DNA of 64,000 bases, from NCBI RefSeq assembly GCF_017355365.1, contig NZ_JADIJR010000001.1, positions 186,001 to 250,000 of the forward strand, in the 5' to 3' direction. The position numbers and the translations under genes were made by a program. The notes below the pieces were generated by a model, which saw only the letters and a program-made list of their open reading frames with translations, ran no database searches and was not told the origin of the DNA. Shown piece after piece: positions 7,521 to 16,453 of the stretch. The DNA is from Microbacterium sp. SD291. Its GTDB lineage: Bacteria; Actinomycetota; Actinomycetes; Actinomycetales; Microbacteriaceae. Within the stretch, counting starts at the first letter, position 1. Each line of letters starts with the position of its first letter.

Positions 7521-8658
7521 AGCCCTGGGCCTCGAGCCAGTCGGTGATCGAGACGGTCCAGCCGGTCTGATCGTAGTTCCACAGCTTCGTGTGCCGCGCG
7601 ACCGTGAACCGCGGCATCGTGACCAGTCCTGGGCGCGCGTCCTGCAGCGCGTGGGATGCATCGGTCGGAACGAACCCGTCGTCCTCGCTGTGCAGGATCA
7701 GGATCGGCGCGGTGAGCTCCTCGGCCCGCGCGACCATGTCGAGCCGGTCGAACGGGATCGCATCCTCCGCGCCGCTCAGCCGCGCAGTGAGGGGCAGTGA
7801 GAGCGCACCCATGGCGAGATCGGGAAGCGGCGCCCGCATACCCTCCTCCCTGGCCTGGAAGCGCAGCACGGTGCGCCAGTCCACGACCGGCGACTCGAGG
7901 ATGAGGCCGGCGATGCGATCGCGGTGGCCGGAGTTGACGGCGGCCTGCAGCGACACCGCGCCGCCCATCGACCAGCCCATCAGGATCACGTTCTCAGCTC
8001 CGTGCCGGAGCGCATAGGCGATCGCGGCATCCACGTCCCGCCATTCGGCCGCACCGAGCGCGTATGCGCCGCCACGGCTGCGAGGCGCCTCACCGTCGTT
8101 GCGGTACGAGATGACCAGGTTCGGGAGCCCGGCCGCGTGCAGCACCGGCACCGCGCGCAGGCACTCCGCGCGGGATGCGCCGCGGCCGTGCACCTGGATC
8201 ACCCACGTCGTGGACTCCGCGGGGAAGAGCCAGGCAGGACACGGGCCGGCAGGCGAGCCGATCAGCAGGTTCTCCCAGCGCAGATGCAGCTCGCTCGGCG
8301 AGGAGTAGTACCAGCCGCTGAAGGTCGCGTCGCGGTCCACCCTCGCACCGGGCTCGATCTGGGTGAGCAGCTTGCGTCGCACGGTCGTCGCATCCGCGCT
8401 CAGCACGGCGCCGAGCTTGACATACCCGTAGGTCCCGGTGGTGAAGAGCCCATAGCGTCCGGGGAGCTCGGTGTCGAGGGTCCTCTTCAGCTCGATCGTC
8501 TGCGCACCGGTGTCGACGGCGCGGATGACGGTGTCGGCCGCTCGCCGGGCAGGGGTAACCACCCTCCTCGCGATGCTGAACACGAGCACGGCCATGGCGG
8601 CCCCGAGCGCGATCAGTGCGGGGACAAGGAGCGCAACGGCGTGCCTGAGACTCTTCAT
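7504..8658 (-). CDS. Alpha/beta hydrolase, membrane-anchored
   Basis: A protein of 384 residues. One N-terminal transmembrane helix (about 8-30) is followed by a linker and an alpha/beta hydrolase domain from about residue 150. The nucleophile elbow is GWSMGG (serine), the acid is in LHSEDDGFVP, and the catalytic histidine is in TVARHTKLWN. IQVHGRGAS forms the oxyanion-hole strand. The substrate cannot be deduced; the family contains esterases and peptidases. The catalytic domain is probably outside the membrane. It diverges from the DUF3000 gene with only 25 bp between start codons. Confidence 0.88.
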   Translation of the reverse strand: MKSLRHAVALLVPALIALGAAMAVLVFSIARRVVTPARRAADTVIRAVDTGAQTIELKRTLDTELPGRYGLFTTGTYGYVKLGAVLSADATTVRRKLLTQIEPGARVDRDATFSGWYYSSPSELHLRWENLLIGSPAGPCPAWLFPAESTTWVIQVHGRGASRAECLRAVPVLHAAGLPNLVISYRNDGEAPRSRGGAYALGAAEWRDVDAAIAYALRHGAENVILMGWSMGGAVSLQAAVNSGHRDRIAGLILESPVVDWRTVLRFQAREEGMRAPLPDLAMGALSLPLTARLSGAEDAIPFDRLDMVARAEELTAPILILHSEDDGFVPTDASHALQDARPGLVTMPRFTVARHTKLWNYDQTGWTVSITDWLEAQGFSASA

Positions 8659-8683
8659 CGCCTCCTGACTCTAGCCTGTTGCC

Positions 8684-9265
8684 GTGACCGCACTGCCCGA
8701 TGACGGGACCCGATTCGACGCCGCCGTGGCCGAACTGCGTGACACCGCGTTCCGCGCGGACATCACCGTTCGGGAGATCGCCACGCCCCAGGGCCTCGCG
8801 CCGTACGCCATCGCGCTCGCGGCGGACGTGCGCCCCGGCGAAGACGGCGAGTCCGTGTACGGCACCGGGCGGTTCGTCCTGCTGCACGATCCGGACGAGC
8901 CGGGCGCCTGGGACGGCCCCTGGCGGATCGTCATCTTCGCGCAGGCGCCGCTCGAGACCGAGATCGGCACCGACCCCCTGCTCGCCGACGTCACGTGGTC
9001 CTGGCTCATCGACGCGCTCGACTCCCGAGACGCCACCTACCGCTCGGCATCCGGCACGTCGACCAAGACGCTATCCAAGGGCTTCGGCGGTCTCGCGGTC
9101 GAAGGCGACGGAGCACAGATAGAATTGCGGGCGTCCTGGACTCCGGATGGCCCGTTCCGACCCCACGTCGAAGCATGGGCCGAGCTGGTCGGAATGCTGG
9201 CGGGTCTTCCGCCTGGTTCCGAGGGCATCGCCGTGATCGGCGCTCGAAAGGCTGCGCGTGACTGA
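8684..9265 (+). CDS. DUF3000 family protein
   Basis: A protein of 193 residues matching the actinobacterial DUF3000 family, recognised by its sequence and by its conserved place directly before RNase D (compare M. tuberculosis Rv2680-Rv2681). Its function is unknown. No transmembrane segment or catalytic motif stands out; the middle is aromatic and acidic (DVTWSWLIDALDSRD). The GTG start has no ribosome binding site, but TAGCCT (8672-8677) lies 6 nt upstream, so a leaderless mRNA is plausible. It overlaps the next gene by 8 bp, indicating an operon. Confidence 0.88.
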   Translation: MTALPDDGTRFDAAVAELRDTAFRADITVREIATPQGLAPYAIALAADVRPGEDGESVYGTGRFVLLHDPDEPGAWDGPWRIVIFAQAPLETEIGTDPLLADVTWSWLIDALDSRDATYRSASGTSTKTLSKGFGGLAVEGDGAQIELRASWTPDGPFRPHVEAWAELVGMLAGLPPGSEGIAVIGARKAARD

Positions 9266-10451
9266 ATACTCCGTGATCTCGGATGCCGAGGAGTTCCGCG
9301 CGGCGTGCGCCGCACTGGCGGCAGGCGCAGGTCCGGTCGCGGTCGACGTCGAGAGGGCGTCCGGCTTCCGATATTCGCAGCGCGCCTATCTGGTGCAGGT
9401 GTTCCGCCGTGGTGCCGGGGTCTTCCTGTTCGACCCGCCGCCGATCGGCGACTTCGCGCCCCTGCAGGACGCGATCGGCGACGTGCAATGGGTCTTCCAT
9501 GCCGCCAGTCAGGATCTGCCGTCTCTGCGCGAGCTCGGGCTGGTTCCCGCCTCGATCTTCGACACCGAACTCGCGTCGCGCCTCCTCGGCCACGAGCGCG
9601 TCGGCCTCGCTGCGGTCGTGGAGAACGCCCTCGGCATCACGCTGAAGAAGGAGCACTCCGCCGCCGACTGGTCGACCAGGCCGCTTCCCGCCGCCTGGCT
9701 CGAGTACGCGGCGCTGGACGTCCTGCACCTGATCGACGTGCACGAGGTGCTGCAGGCCGAGCTCGAGGAGCAGGGCAAGACGGAGTTCGCCGCGGAGGAG
9801 TTCGCGGCAACGCTCACCCGCCCGCCCAAGCCGCCGCGCGAGGATCCCTGGCGTCGGCTGAACGGACTCCACCAGGTCAGAGGCGCCCGTAACCTCGCCG
9901 TCGCGCGCGAGCTGTGGCGGGCCAGGGAGGCGTACGCCCAGGAGCAGGATGTCTCCCCGGGACGACTCGTCCCCGATCGCTCCCTGGTCGCAGCTCTGCT
10001 CGCCAACCCGCAGAGCAAGCAGGCGCTGGCGGGCATCAAGGACTTCCAGGGTCGCGCGAGCCGGACCCAGATCGACCGCTGGTGGCAGGCCTTCGTGGAC
10101 GGCCGCGCGACGGAGGAGCTCCCCAGGGAGCGCGTGCCCAGCGATGCGCTCCCGCCACCGAGGGCGTGGGCGGACCGCAATCCCGAGGCGGATGTGCGGC
10201 TGAAGATCGCCCGCCCGGTCGTCGAGGCGATCGCGGAGGAGCTGGCCATGCCCACCGAGAACCTGCTCACCCCGGAGTTCCTGCGGCGCGTCGCGTGGGA
10301 TATGCCCGGGACGACGGCCGAGGAGATCGGCGAGGCGCTCGCAGCGCTCGGCGCTCGTCCGTGGCAGATTGAACAGACTGCACAGAAGATCGGCGCCGCC
10401 TTTGTAGAGGCCATGCAAGCGCCCGACACGACCTCGGCACCGGCTTCGTAG
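9258..10451 (+). CDS. rnd: Ribonuclease D-like 3'-5' exonuclease with HRDC domain
   Basis: A protein of 397 residues. The N-terminal DEDD exonuclease domain (about 1-190) shows motif I VAVDVERASG, motif II FHAASQDLPSLREL with DTELASRLLG, and motif III EYAALDVLHL, which is a DEDDy arrangement. An HRDC nucleic-acid-binding domain follows (about 205-285), with a further helical domain to the end. It trims the 3' ends of stable RNAs. GTG 9258 overlaps the DUF3000 gene, suggesting coupled translation. Confidence 0.93.
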   Translation: MTEYSVISDAEEFRAACAALAAGAGPVAVDVERASGFRYSQRAYLVQVFRRGAGVFLFDPPPIGDFAPLQDAIGDVQWVFHAASQDLPSLRELGLVPASIFDTELASRLLGHERVGLAAVVENALGITLKKEHSAADWSTRPLPAAWLEYAALDVLHLIDVHEVLQAELEEQGKTEFAAEEFAATLTRPPKPPREDPWRRLNGLHQVRGARNLAVARELWRAREAYAQEQDVSPGRLVPDRSLVAALLANPQSKQALAGIKDFQGRASRTQIDRWWQAFVDGRATEELPRERVPSDALPPPRAWADRNPEADVRLKIARPVVEAIAEELAMPTENLLTPEFLRRVAWDMPGTTAEEIGEALAALGARPWQIEQTAQKIGAAFVEAMQAPDTTSAPAS

Positions 10452-10524
10452 GTTCGATCCAACCGATTCCTCCGGGTTTTCGGCGCTTCGTAGACTGAGC
10501 CGACCGCACAAACTTGGAGGCAGA

Positions 10525-11730
10525 GTGGCCGAGATCTCGGACGTCTTCTTCGTCGATGGAGTGCGCACCCCCTTCGGGCGCGCCGGCGAAAAGGGCATGT
10601 ACTGGAACACCCGAGCTGATGACCTCGCCGTGAAGGCGACCATCGGCCTGATGGAGCGGAACGCGGCCGTTCCGGCCGACCGCATCGACGACGTCGCGAT
10701 CGCCGCGACCAGCCAGACCGGAGACCAGGGCCTCACGCTCGGACGATCCGTGGCGATCCTCGCCGGGCTCCCGCAGACGGTCCCCGGCCTCGCCATCGAG
10801 CGCATGTGCGCCGGCGCGATGACCAGCGTGACAACCATGGGCGCGTCGATCGGCGTCGGCATGTACGACTTCGCCCTCGCCGGCGGCGTGGAGCACATGG
10901 GGCACCACCCGATCGGCGGCAATGCCGACCCGAACCCGCGTTTCGTGGCGGAGAAGATGGTCGACCCCGGCGCCCTGAACATGGGTGTCACGGCGGAGCG
11001 CATCTTCGACCGATTCCCGCACCTCACCAAGGAGCGCTCCGATCGATTCGGGATGCTCAGCCAGCACAAGGTGCAGGCCGCGTACGACGCCGGCAGGATC
11101 CAGCCGGATCTCGTCCAGGTCGCCATCAAGGGCGCCGACGGCGCCTGGGGACTCGCCACCGAGGACGAGGGCCGCCGCCCGCAGACCACGATGGAGGACC
11201 TCGCGGCCCTGAAGACGCCGTTCCGCCCGCACGGCCGCGTCACCGCCGGCACCTCCTCGCCTCTCACCGACGGCGCGACGATGTCGCTGCTCGCCGGCGG
11301 CGGCGCGGTGAAGGAGTTCGGCCTGGCCCCGAAGATGCGGATGGTCTCGTTCGCGTTCGCCGGCGTCCAGCCGGAGATCATGGGCATCGGCCCGATCCCC
11401 TCGACCGAGAAGGCGCTGAAGCGCGCCGGTCTCACGATCGACGACATCGGCCTGTTCGAACTGAACGAGGCGTTCGCAATCCAGGTGATCTCGCTGCTCG
11501 ACCACTTCGGCATCGCCGACGACGACCCCCGGGTCAACCAGTGGGGCGGCGCTATCGCTCTCGGACACCCGCTCGCGGCATCCGGCGTTCGCCTGATGAT
11601 CCAGCTCGCGGCGCAGTTCGCCGAGCGTCCCGACGTCCGATACGGCCTGACTGCAATGTGCGTCGGCCTCGGCCAGGGCGGCTCGGTCATCTGGGAGAAC
11701 CCGCACTTCGACGGCAAGAAGAAGAGGTAA
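10525..11730 (+). CDS. fadA: Acetyl-CoA acyltransferase (thiolase), beta-oxidation
   Basis: A protein of 401 residues of the thiolase family. The acyl-accepting cysteine is Cys95 in ERMCAGAMTS; GHPLAASG supplies the catalytic histidine; TAMCVGLGQGGS carries the second cysteine. LNEAFA is also conserved. It cleaves 3-oxoacyl-CoA to acetyl-CoA and a shortened acyl-CoA. GTG 10525 has GGAGG 8 nt upstream. The FadB-like gene follows after 6 bp, so both steps of a trifunctional-like complex are encoded together. A TAGACT -10-like element lies near 10490. Confidence 0.95.
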   Translation: MAEISDVFFVDGVRTPFGRAGEKGMYWNTRADDLAVKATIGLMERNAAVPADRIDDVAIAATSQTGDQGLTLGRSVAILAGLPQTVPGLAIERMCAGAMTSVTTMGASIGVGMYDFALAGGVEHMGHHPIGGNADPNPRFVAEKMVDPGALNMGVTAERIFDRFPHLTKERSDRFGMLSQHKVQAAYDAGRIQPDLVQVAIKGADGAWGLATEDEGRRPQTTMEDLAALKTPFRPHGRVTAGTSSPLTDGATMSLLAGGGAVKEFGLAPKMRMVSFAFAGVQPEIMGIGPIPSTEKALKRAGLTIDDIGLFELNEAFAIQVISLLDHFGIADDDPRVNQWGGAIALGHPLAASGVRLMIQLAAQFAERPDVRYGLTAMCVGLGQGGSVIWENPHFDGKKKR

Positions 11731-11736
11731 GTCGCG

Positions 11737-13881
11737 ATGACGAACTACGACGAGATCGACTTCTCCCCCATCCAGGCGCTGACCGAGGGCGAGGTGATCA
11801 CGCACTCCCCCGTGCGTGACGTCCGCCTCGCCTCCGGCAAGGTCCTCGCCCTGATCACGCTCGACAACGGCCGCGATCACACCCGCCCGAACACCCTCGG
11901 CCCCGCGACCCTCACCGAGCTCGGCGAGACCCTCGACGCGCTGAAGGCGCGTGCGGCCGCCGGGGAGATCCAGGCGGTCGGCATCACCGGCAAGCAGTAC
12001 ATCCTCGCCGCAGGCGCCGATCTGTCCGACATCAGCAAGGTCGGCTCGCGTGACAACGCGCGCCTGATCGCACAGCTCGGCCACAAGGTCCTCGGGCGGC
12101 TCTCCGAGCTCGGCGTGCCGTCGTTCACGTTCGTGAACGGCCTCGCGCTCGGCGGCGGGCTGGAGATCGCGCTGAACTCCACGTACCGCACAGTCGACGC
12201 CTCGGCCGCCGCGATCGCGCTGCCCGAGGTGTTCCTCGGCATCATCCCCGGCTGGGGCGGTGCCTACCTGCTGCCGAACCTGATCGGCATCGAGAACGCG
12301 CTCGAGGTCGTCATCTCGAACCCGCTCAAGCAGAACCGGATGCTGAAGCCGCAGCAGGCGTTCGAGCTCGGCATCGTCGACGCGATCTTCCCGGCGGCGA
12401 ACTACCTCGAGAACTCGCTCGCCTGGGCGGACTCCGTCCTCGGCGGCAAGAAGGTCGAGCGCAAGAACGAGCCAGGCAAGATCGAACGCCTGACCAAGTG
12501 GCCGATCGCGATCAAGATGGCGCGCGGCATGCTCGAGTCGAAGATCGGAACGGTGCCGAAGTCGCCCTACGCCGCGCTCGAGCTGCTCGACAAGGCGAAG
12601 AGCGGCACCAGGGCAGACGGTTTCGCCCGTGAGGACGAGGCCCTCGCCGAGCTCGTCACCGGCGACCAGTTCGCGGCATCCATGTACGCCTTCGACCTCG
12701 TGCAGAAGCGGGCGAAGCGCCCGGTGGGGGCACCGCCCAAGGAGCTGGCGAAGAAGGTCTCGAAGGTCGGCATCATCGGTGCCGGTCTCATGGCCAGCCA
12801 GTTCGCGCTGCTCTTCGTGCGCAAGCTGCAGGTGCCGGTGCTGATCACGGACCTCGACCAGGCGCGCGTGGACAAGGGCGTCGCCTACATACACGAGGAG
12901 ATCGGCAAGCTCGAGGGCAAGGGCCGTCTGGACGCGGATGCCGCGAACAGGCTCCGTGCGCTCGTCACGGGCACCACCGACAAGAGCCTCTATGCGGACT
13001 GCGACTTCGTGATCGAGGCCGTGTTCGAGGAGGTCGGCGTCAAGCAGCAGGTGTTCGGCGAGATCGAGAGGATCATCGCCGAGGACGCGATCCTCGCGAC
13101 CAACACCTCGTCGCTGTCGGTCGAGGAGATCGGCTCGAAGCTCGCGCACCCCGAGCGGCTCGTGGGTTTCCACTTCTTCAACCCGGTCGCCGTCATGCCG
13201 CTGATCGAGATCGTGAAGACGCCGGTGACGTCGGAGGCTGCGCTGTCGACGGCGTTCGTCGTCGCGAAGAACCTCGGGAAGAGTGCGGTGCTGACCGCGG
13301 ACGCTCCGGGCTTCGTGGTCAACCGTCTCCTGGCGAAGGTCATGGGCGAGGCTGCCCGCGCCGTCTACGAGGGCACTCCCGTGGCAGACGTCGAGAAGGC
13401 GTTCGCCCCGCTCGGCCTGCCGATGGGACCGTTCCAGCTGATCGACCTGGTCGGCTGGAAGGTCGCGGCCCACGTGCAGGACACGATGGTGCACGCGTTC
13501 CCCGAGCGCTTCTACGCGAACGAGAACTTCCACGCTCTCGCCGAGCTGGACTCGGTCGTCGAGAAGGACAAGGGCGGTCGGGTCACCGGCTGGACCAAGC
13601 AGGCCGAGAAGGTGATCAAGCCCGCGGTCGGCAAGACGCCGGCGTCGGCGGCGACCATCCTGCAGCGCCTGCAGGACGGTCTCGCGACCGAGATCAAGCT
13701 GATGCTCGACGAGGGCGTCGTGCCCGAGGTCGAGGACATCGACCTGTGCCTCATCCTCGGCGCCGGCTGGCCGTTCATCGACGGCGGGGCCTCGCCGTAC
13801 CTCGACCGCGAGGGTGCGTCGGAGCGGGCGTTCGGCAGCTCCTTCCACACCCCGCAGATCCGCGGCATCGAACAGCGCTGA
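11737..13881 (+). CDS. fadB: Multifunctional enoyl-CoA hydratase / 3-hydroxyacyl-CoA dehydrogenase
   Basis: A protein of 714 residues with the FadB/FadJ order. The N-terminal crotonase domain (about 1-210) has AAGADLSDI and LALGGGLEIAL; the NAD-binding dehydrogenase domain has VGIIGAGLMASQFALL (about 345); two C-terminal 3-HCDH domains follow, the first containing DAPGFVVNRLL. It hydrates trans-enoyl-CoA and oxidises the 3-hydroxyacyl-CoA, feeding the thiolase encoded just upstream. The Rossmann motif reads GAGLMA where GAGTMG is more usual. A strong terminator follows. Confidence 0.94.
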   Translation: MTNYDEIDFSPIQALTEGEVITHSPVRDVRLASGKVLALITLDNGRDHTRPNTLGPATLTELGETLDALKARAAAGEIQAVGITGKQYILAAGADLSDISKVGSRDNARLIAQLGHKVLGRLSELGVPSFTFVNGLALGGGLEIALNSTYRTVDASAAAIALPEVFLGIIPGWGGAYLLPNLIGIENALEVVISNPLKQNRMLKPQQAFELGIVDAIFPAANYLENSLAWADSVLGGKKVERKNEPGKIERLTKWPIAIKMARGMLESKIGTVPKSPYAALELLDKAKSGTRADGFAREDEALAELVTGDQFAASMYAFDLVQKRAKRPVGAPPKELAKKVSKVGIIGAGLMASQFALLFVRKLQVPVLITDLDQARVDKGVAYIHEEIGKLEGKGRLDADAANRLRALVTGTTDKSLYADCDFVIEAVFEEVGVKQQVFGEIERIIAEDAILATNTSSLSVEEIGSKLAHPERLVGFHFFNPVAVMPLIEIVKTPVTSEAALSTAFVVAKNLGKSAVLTADAPGFVVNRLLAKVMGEAARAVYEGTPVADVEKAFAPLGLPMGPFQLIDLVGWKVAAHVQDTMVHAFPERFYANENFHALAELDSVVEKDKGGRVTGWTKQAEKVIKPAVGKTPASAATILQRLQDGLATEIKLMLDEGVVPEVEDIDLCLILGAGWPFIDGGASPYLDREGASERAFGSSFHTPQIRGIEQR

Positions 13882-13891
13882 CCGCCTATGC

Positions 13892-13926
13892 GAACGGGGC
13901 CGCTCCTTCCGGGTGCGGCCCCGTTC
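13892..13926. terminator. Rho-independent-like terminator after fadAB
   Basis: A perfect 12-bp stem GAACGGGGCCGC / GCGGCCCCGTTC with an 11-nt loop. It lies between the convergent fadB and GMC oxidoreductase genes, so it can serve both. There is no long T tract, as is usual in high-GC genomes. Confidence 0.8.
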
Positions 13927-13931
13927 CGCGT

Positions 13932-15554
13932 CTACTGAGGCGGACGCAGGTCCGCCTCGCCCTTGCGCGGCCAGTGCGACAGTGCGCGCTCGGCCAGCGC
14001 CGTGATCGTGAGCGAAGGGTTCACACCGGGGTTGGCCGGCACCGCGGCACCGTCCACGACGTGCAGGCCCGGGTGTCCCCACGCCCGGTGGTAGGCGTCG
14101 ATCACGCCACCCTCCGGCGTCGCCGAGATCACTGCTCCGCCGAGGAAATGCGCGGTCAACGGGATGCCGAACACCTCCGGCCACGTTCCCCTGGCCTCCG
14201 CCGGTTCTCCGCCGTCCTGCTGCATGCGCGCGGCGATCGCCGCCGCGGCCGCGTGCGCCTGCGGCAGGTGACTCGGATTCGGCTCGCCGTGCCCCTGGGC
14301 GCTTGTCATCACCAGGCGTCCGAGGCGGCGGCGCAGGGACAGCGTGAGCGAGTTGTCTGCCGTCTGCATCACGAGCGCGATGATCCCGCGCTCGCTCCAG
14401 TGCCGCAGCGTGCCGATCCGCAGCTGGCGCTCCGGAGCCCGGAGAGCATGCACGACGAGCGCGCCGAGGCGACGCCAGAGCGGCAGATCGCCCGGCACCA
14501 GGATCGTCGCGAGCGCCCCCATCAGATTCGAGCCGGGACCGTAGCGGACGTTCTCGACGTGGGTGCGCTCGTCGACGTGGAAGGAGGTGGTGATCGCCAC
14601 GCCGCGGGCCAGCTGCAGGGACTCGGGGACCTTCACCGCGATCGCGCCGTCGAGAGCCTCGGAATTCGTGCGGGTGAGGCGGCCGACGGCATCCGAGATC
14701 CGCGGCAGCGCCCCCGATTCCTTCATCCGGTGCAGCAGCTGCTGGGTGCCCCAGGTGCCGGCCGCGAGGACGACGTGCCCGGCCGTCACCGTCCTCGGCG
14801 AATGCCGGAGCCAGGCGCCGCTGCGCCGGGTCGTCACCGCGAACCCGCCCTCGGGGAGCTCGCGCACCTCGCTGACGGTGCGCAGAGCCTCGATCTCGAC
14901 GCCGCGGCGCTCGGCCAGCGCGAGGTAGTTCTTCATCAGCGTGTTCTTGGCGCCGACGCGGCAGCCGACCATGCAGTTGCCGCACAGCGTGCAGCCGGTG
15001 CGCTCGGGGCCTTCCCCGCCGAAGTACGGATCAGGCACCCGCACCCCGGGCGTGCCGAGGAACACGCCGACCGGAGCGTGGCGGAACGTGTCGCCGACGC
15101 CGAGATCCGCGGCGGCGCCCGCCATGATCCGCTCAACGGGGCCGGTGTGCGGGTAGTGCTCGACGACCCCGAGCATGCGCTTCGCGGTCGCGTAGTGCGG
15201 GGCGAGTTCCGACGCCCAGTCGGCTATCCCCCACCACTGCGGATCCGCGAAGAACGAGGCTCCGGGCTGGTAGAGCGTGTTGGCGTAGTTCAGGGAGCCG
15301 CCGCCGACCCCGGCGCCGGCCAGGATCATCACGTGCGGGAGACGGTGGATGCGCTGCACCCCGAAGCATCCGAACGCGGGTGCCCAGAGGTACCGGCGCA
15401 CGTCCCAGCTCGTCTTCGCGAAGTCCTCGTCCTCGAAGCGGCGTCCGGCTTCGTAGACGCGCACCCGATAGCCCTTCTCGGCCAGCCTCAGCGCCGCGAC
15501 GGAGCCGCCGAAACCGGAACCGACGACGATCACGTCCTCGTCGAACTCATTCAT
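13932..15554 (-). CDS. GMC-family FAD oxidoreductase, ChoD-like
   Basis: A protein of 540 residues. The N-terminal dinucleotide-binding motif is VIVVGSGFGGSVAALRLAE. The family signature GAGVGGGSLNYANT is at about residue 80, and the C-terminal part reads HVVDGAAVPANPGVNPSLTI. A cysteine cluster CTLCGNCMVGC near residue 188 closely resembles that of mycobacterial ChoD-type putative cholesterol oxidases and may hold a metal or Fe-S centre. The substrate is probably a lipid or sterol-like alcohol, but this is inferred. It is the last gene of a minus-strand unit and overlaps the lipid kinase gene by 8 bp. Confidence 0.9.
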   Translation of the reverse strand: MNEFDEDVIVVGSGFGGSVAALRLAEKGYRVRVYEAGRRFEDEDFAKTSWDVRRYLWAPAFGCFGVQRIHRLPHVMILAGAGVGGGSLNYANTLYQPGASFFADPQWWGIADWASELAPHYATAKRMLGVVEHYPHTGPVERIMAGAAADLGVGDTFRHAPVGVFLGTPGVRVPDPYFGGEGPERTGCTLCGNCMVGCRVGAKNTLMKNYLALAERRGVEIEALRTVSEVRELPEGGFAVTTRRSGAWLRHSPRTVTAGHVVLAAGTWGTQQLLHRMKESGALPRISDAVGRLTRTNSEALDGAIAVKVPESLQLARGVAITTSFHVDERTHVENVRYGPGSNLMGALATILVPGDLPLWRRLGALVVHALRAPERQLRIGTLRHWSERGIIALVMQTADNSLTLSLRRRLGRLVMTSAQGHGEPNPSHLPQAHAAAAAIAARMQQDGGEPAEARGTWPEVFGIPLTAHFLGGAVISATPEGGVIDAYHRAWGHPGLHVVDGAAVPANPGVNPSLTITALAERALSHWPRKGEADLRPPQ

Positions 15555-16452
15555 CTCTCTCCTTCTGCACCATCATCGTGAGCGCCGCCGGAAGCACCGA
15601 GATGGTGCAGTCGGCTTCGCCGATCCGCTCGCCGTCCGCATAGACGACGAGTCCTGTCGCCGACACGCTGACCTTCCGTGCGCGCCGGTGCACGACCTCC
15701 GGACGCGAGAGGTGCGTCCCCCGCAGCAGCTCCGGGAACAGCCTCAGCAGCCGCAGCCGGCCGAGCGGCGCCACGCGCACCACATCGAGCAGGCCGTCGT
15801 CGGGGAGCGCACCCGCGCAGACCGGCATCCCGCCGCCATAGGTCGACGTGCTGCCGACGGCGATCAGGGTCGCGGGCACCGTCTCGGGAGTGTCGTCGTC
15901 CAGGGCGAGAGTGAACGACATCGGGCGCAGTCGCGCCAGTTCGATCACGAGCGCCAGATAGTAGCGCAGCGCGCCGTGCGGCCAGCGGAGGCGATTCGTG
16001 CGGTCGCTGACCTTCGCGTCGAAGCCGAGTGCGGCGATGGTGAGGAACCTGCGCGCGCCGGAGGCGGTGCGCACCTCCCCGACGTCGATCGCGCGCGGCA
16101 CCCCGGTGAGCGCGAGCTCGGCAGCGGCTGCGGCATCACCGCTGGGCAGATCCAGCGCCCGCGCAAGGTCGTTGCCGGTGCCGGCGGGCACCAGCACCAC
16201 GGGGACGGATGCCGCGCACAGCGTGTCGAGCACGCCGGACAGCGTGCCGTCCCCGCCGACCACGATCAGCGCGCGCGGGTTCTCCGCCAGGGCGGTCTCG
16301 GTGAGCCGCGCCGAGTCGGCGGCGGAACCGCCCCCGAACACGCGCACCTCGACGCCGCGTGCCCGGAGGTGCCGGACGGCCGTCTCCGCGACCTTCCGGC
16401 CGCGGCCTTTGCCTGCGAAGGGATTCGCGAGCACGGCGATGTGCTCGGCCAC
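15547..16452 (-). CDS. Diacylglycerol kinase-family lipid kinase
   Basis: A protein of 301 residues of the DagK/YegS family. Visible are NPFAGKGRG at the N-terminus, the ATP-binding VVGGDGTLSGVLD and PAGTGNDLARALD. The C-terminal domain contains DDGLLDVV. It phosphorylates diacylglycerol or a related lipid using ATP. It starts one base after the AGPS-like gene stop and overlaps the GMC gene by 8 bp, so the three are co-transcribed. It corresponds in position to M. tuberculosis Rv2252. A second family member is at 61069-61983. Confidence 0.92.
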   Translation of the reverse strand: MAEHIAVLANPFAGKGRGRKVAETAVRHLRARGVEVRVFGGGSAADSARLTETALAENPRALIVVGGDGTLSGVLDTLCAASVPVVLVPAGTGNDLARALDLPSGDAAAAAELALTGVPRAIDVGEVRTASGARRFLTIAALGFDAKVSDRTNRLRWPHGALRYYLALVIELARLRPMSFTLALDDDTPETVPATLIAVGSTSTYGGGMPVCAGALPDDGLLDVVRVAPLGRLRLLRLFPELLRGTHLSRPEVVHRRARKVSVSATGLVVYADGERIGEADCTISVLPAALTMMVQKERDE

Positions 16453-16453
16453 C

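Noticed and set aside
10267..14985. Very long minus-strand open frame (1572 codons)
   Set aside because: It runs antisense through fadA and fadB and part of the GMC gene; the translation is Arg/Gly/Asp-rich low-complexity sequence typical of high-GC shadow frames.
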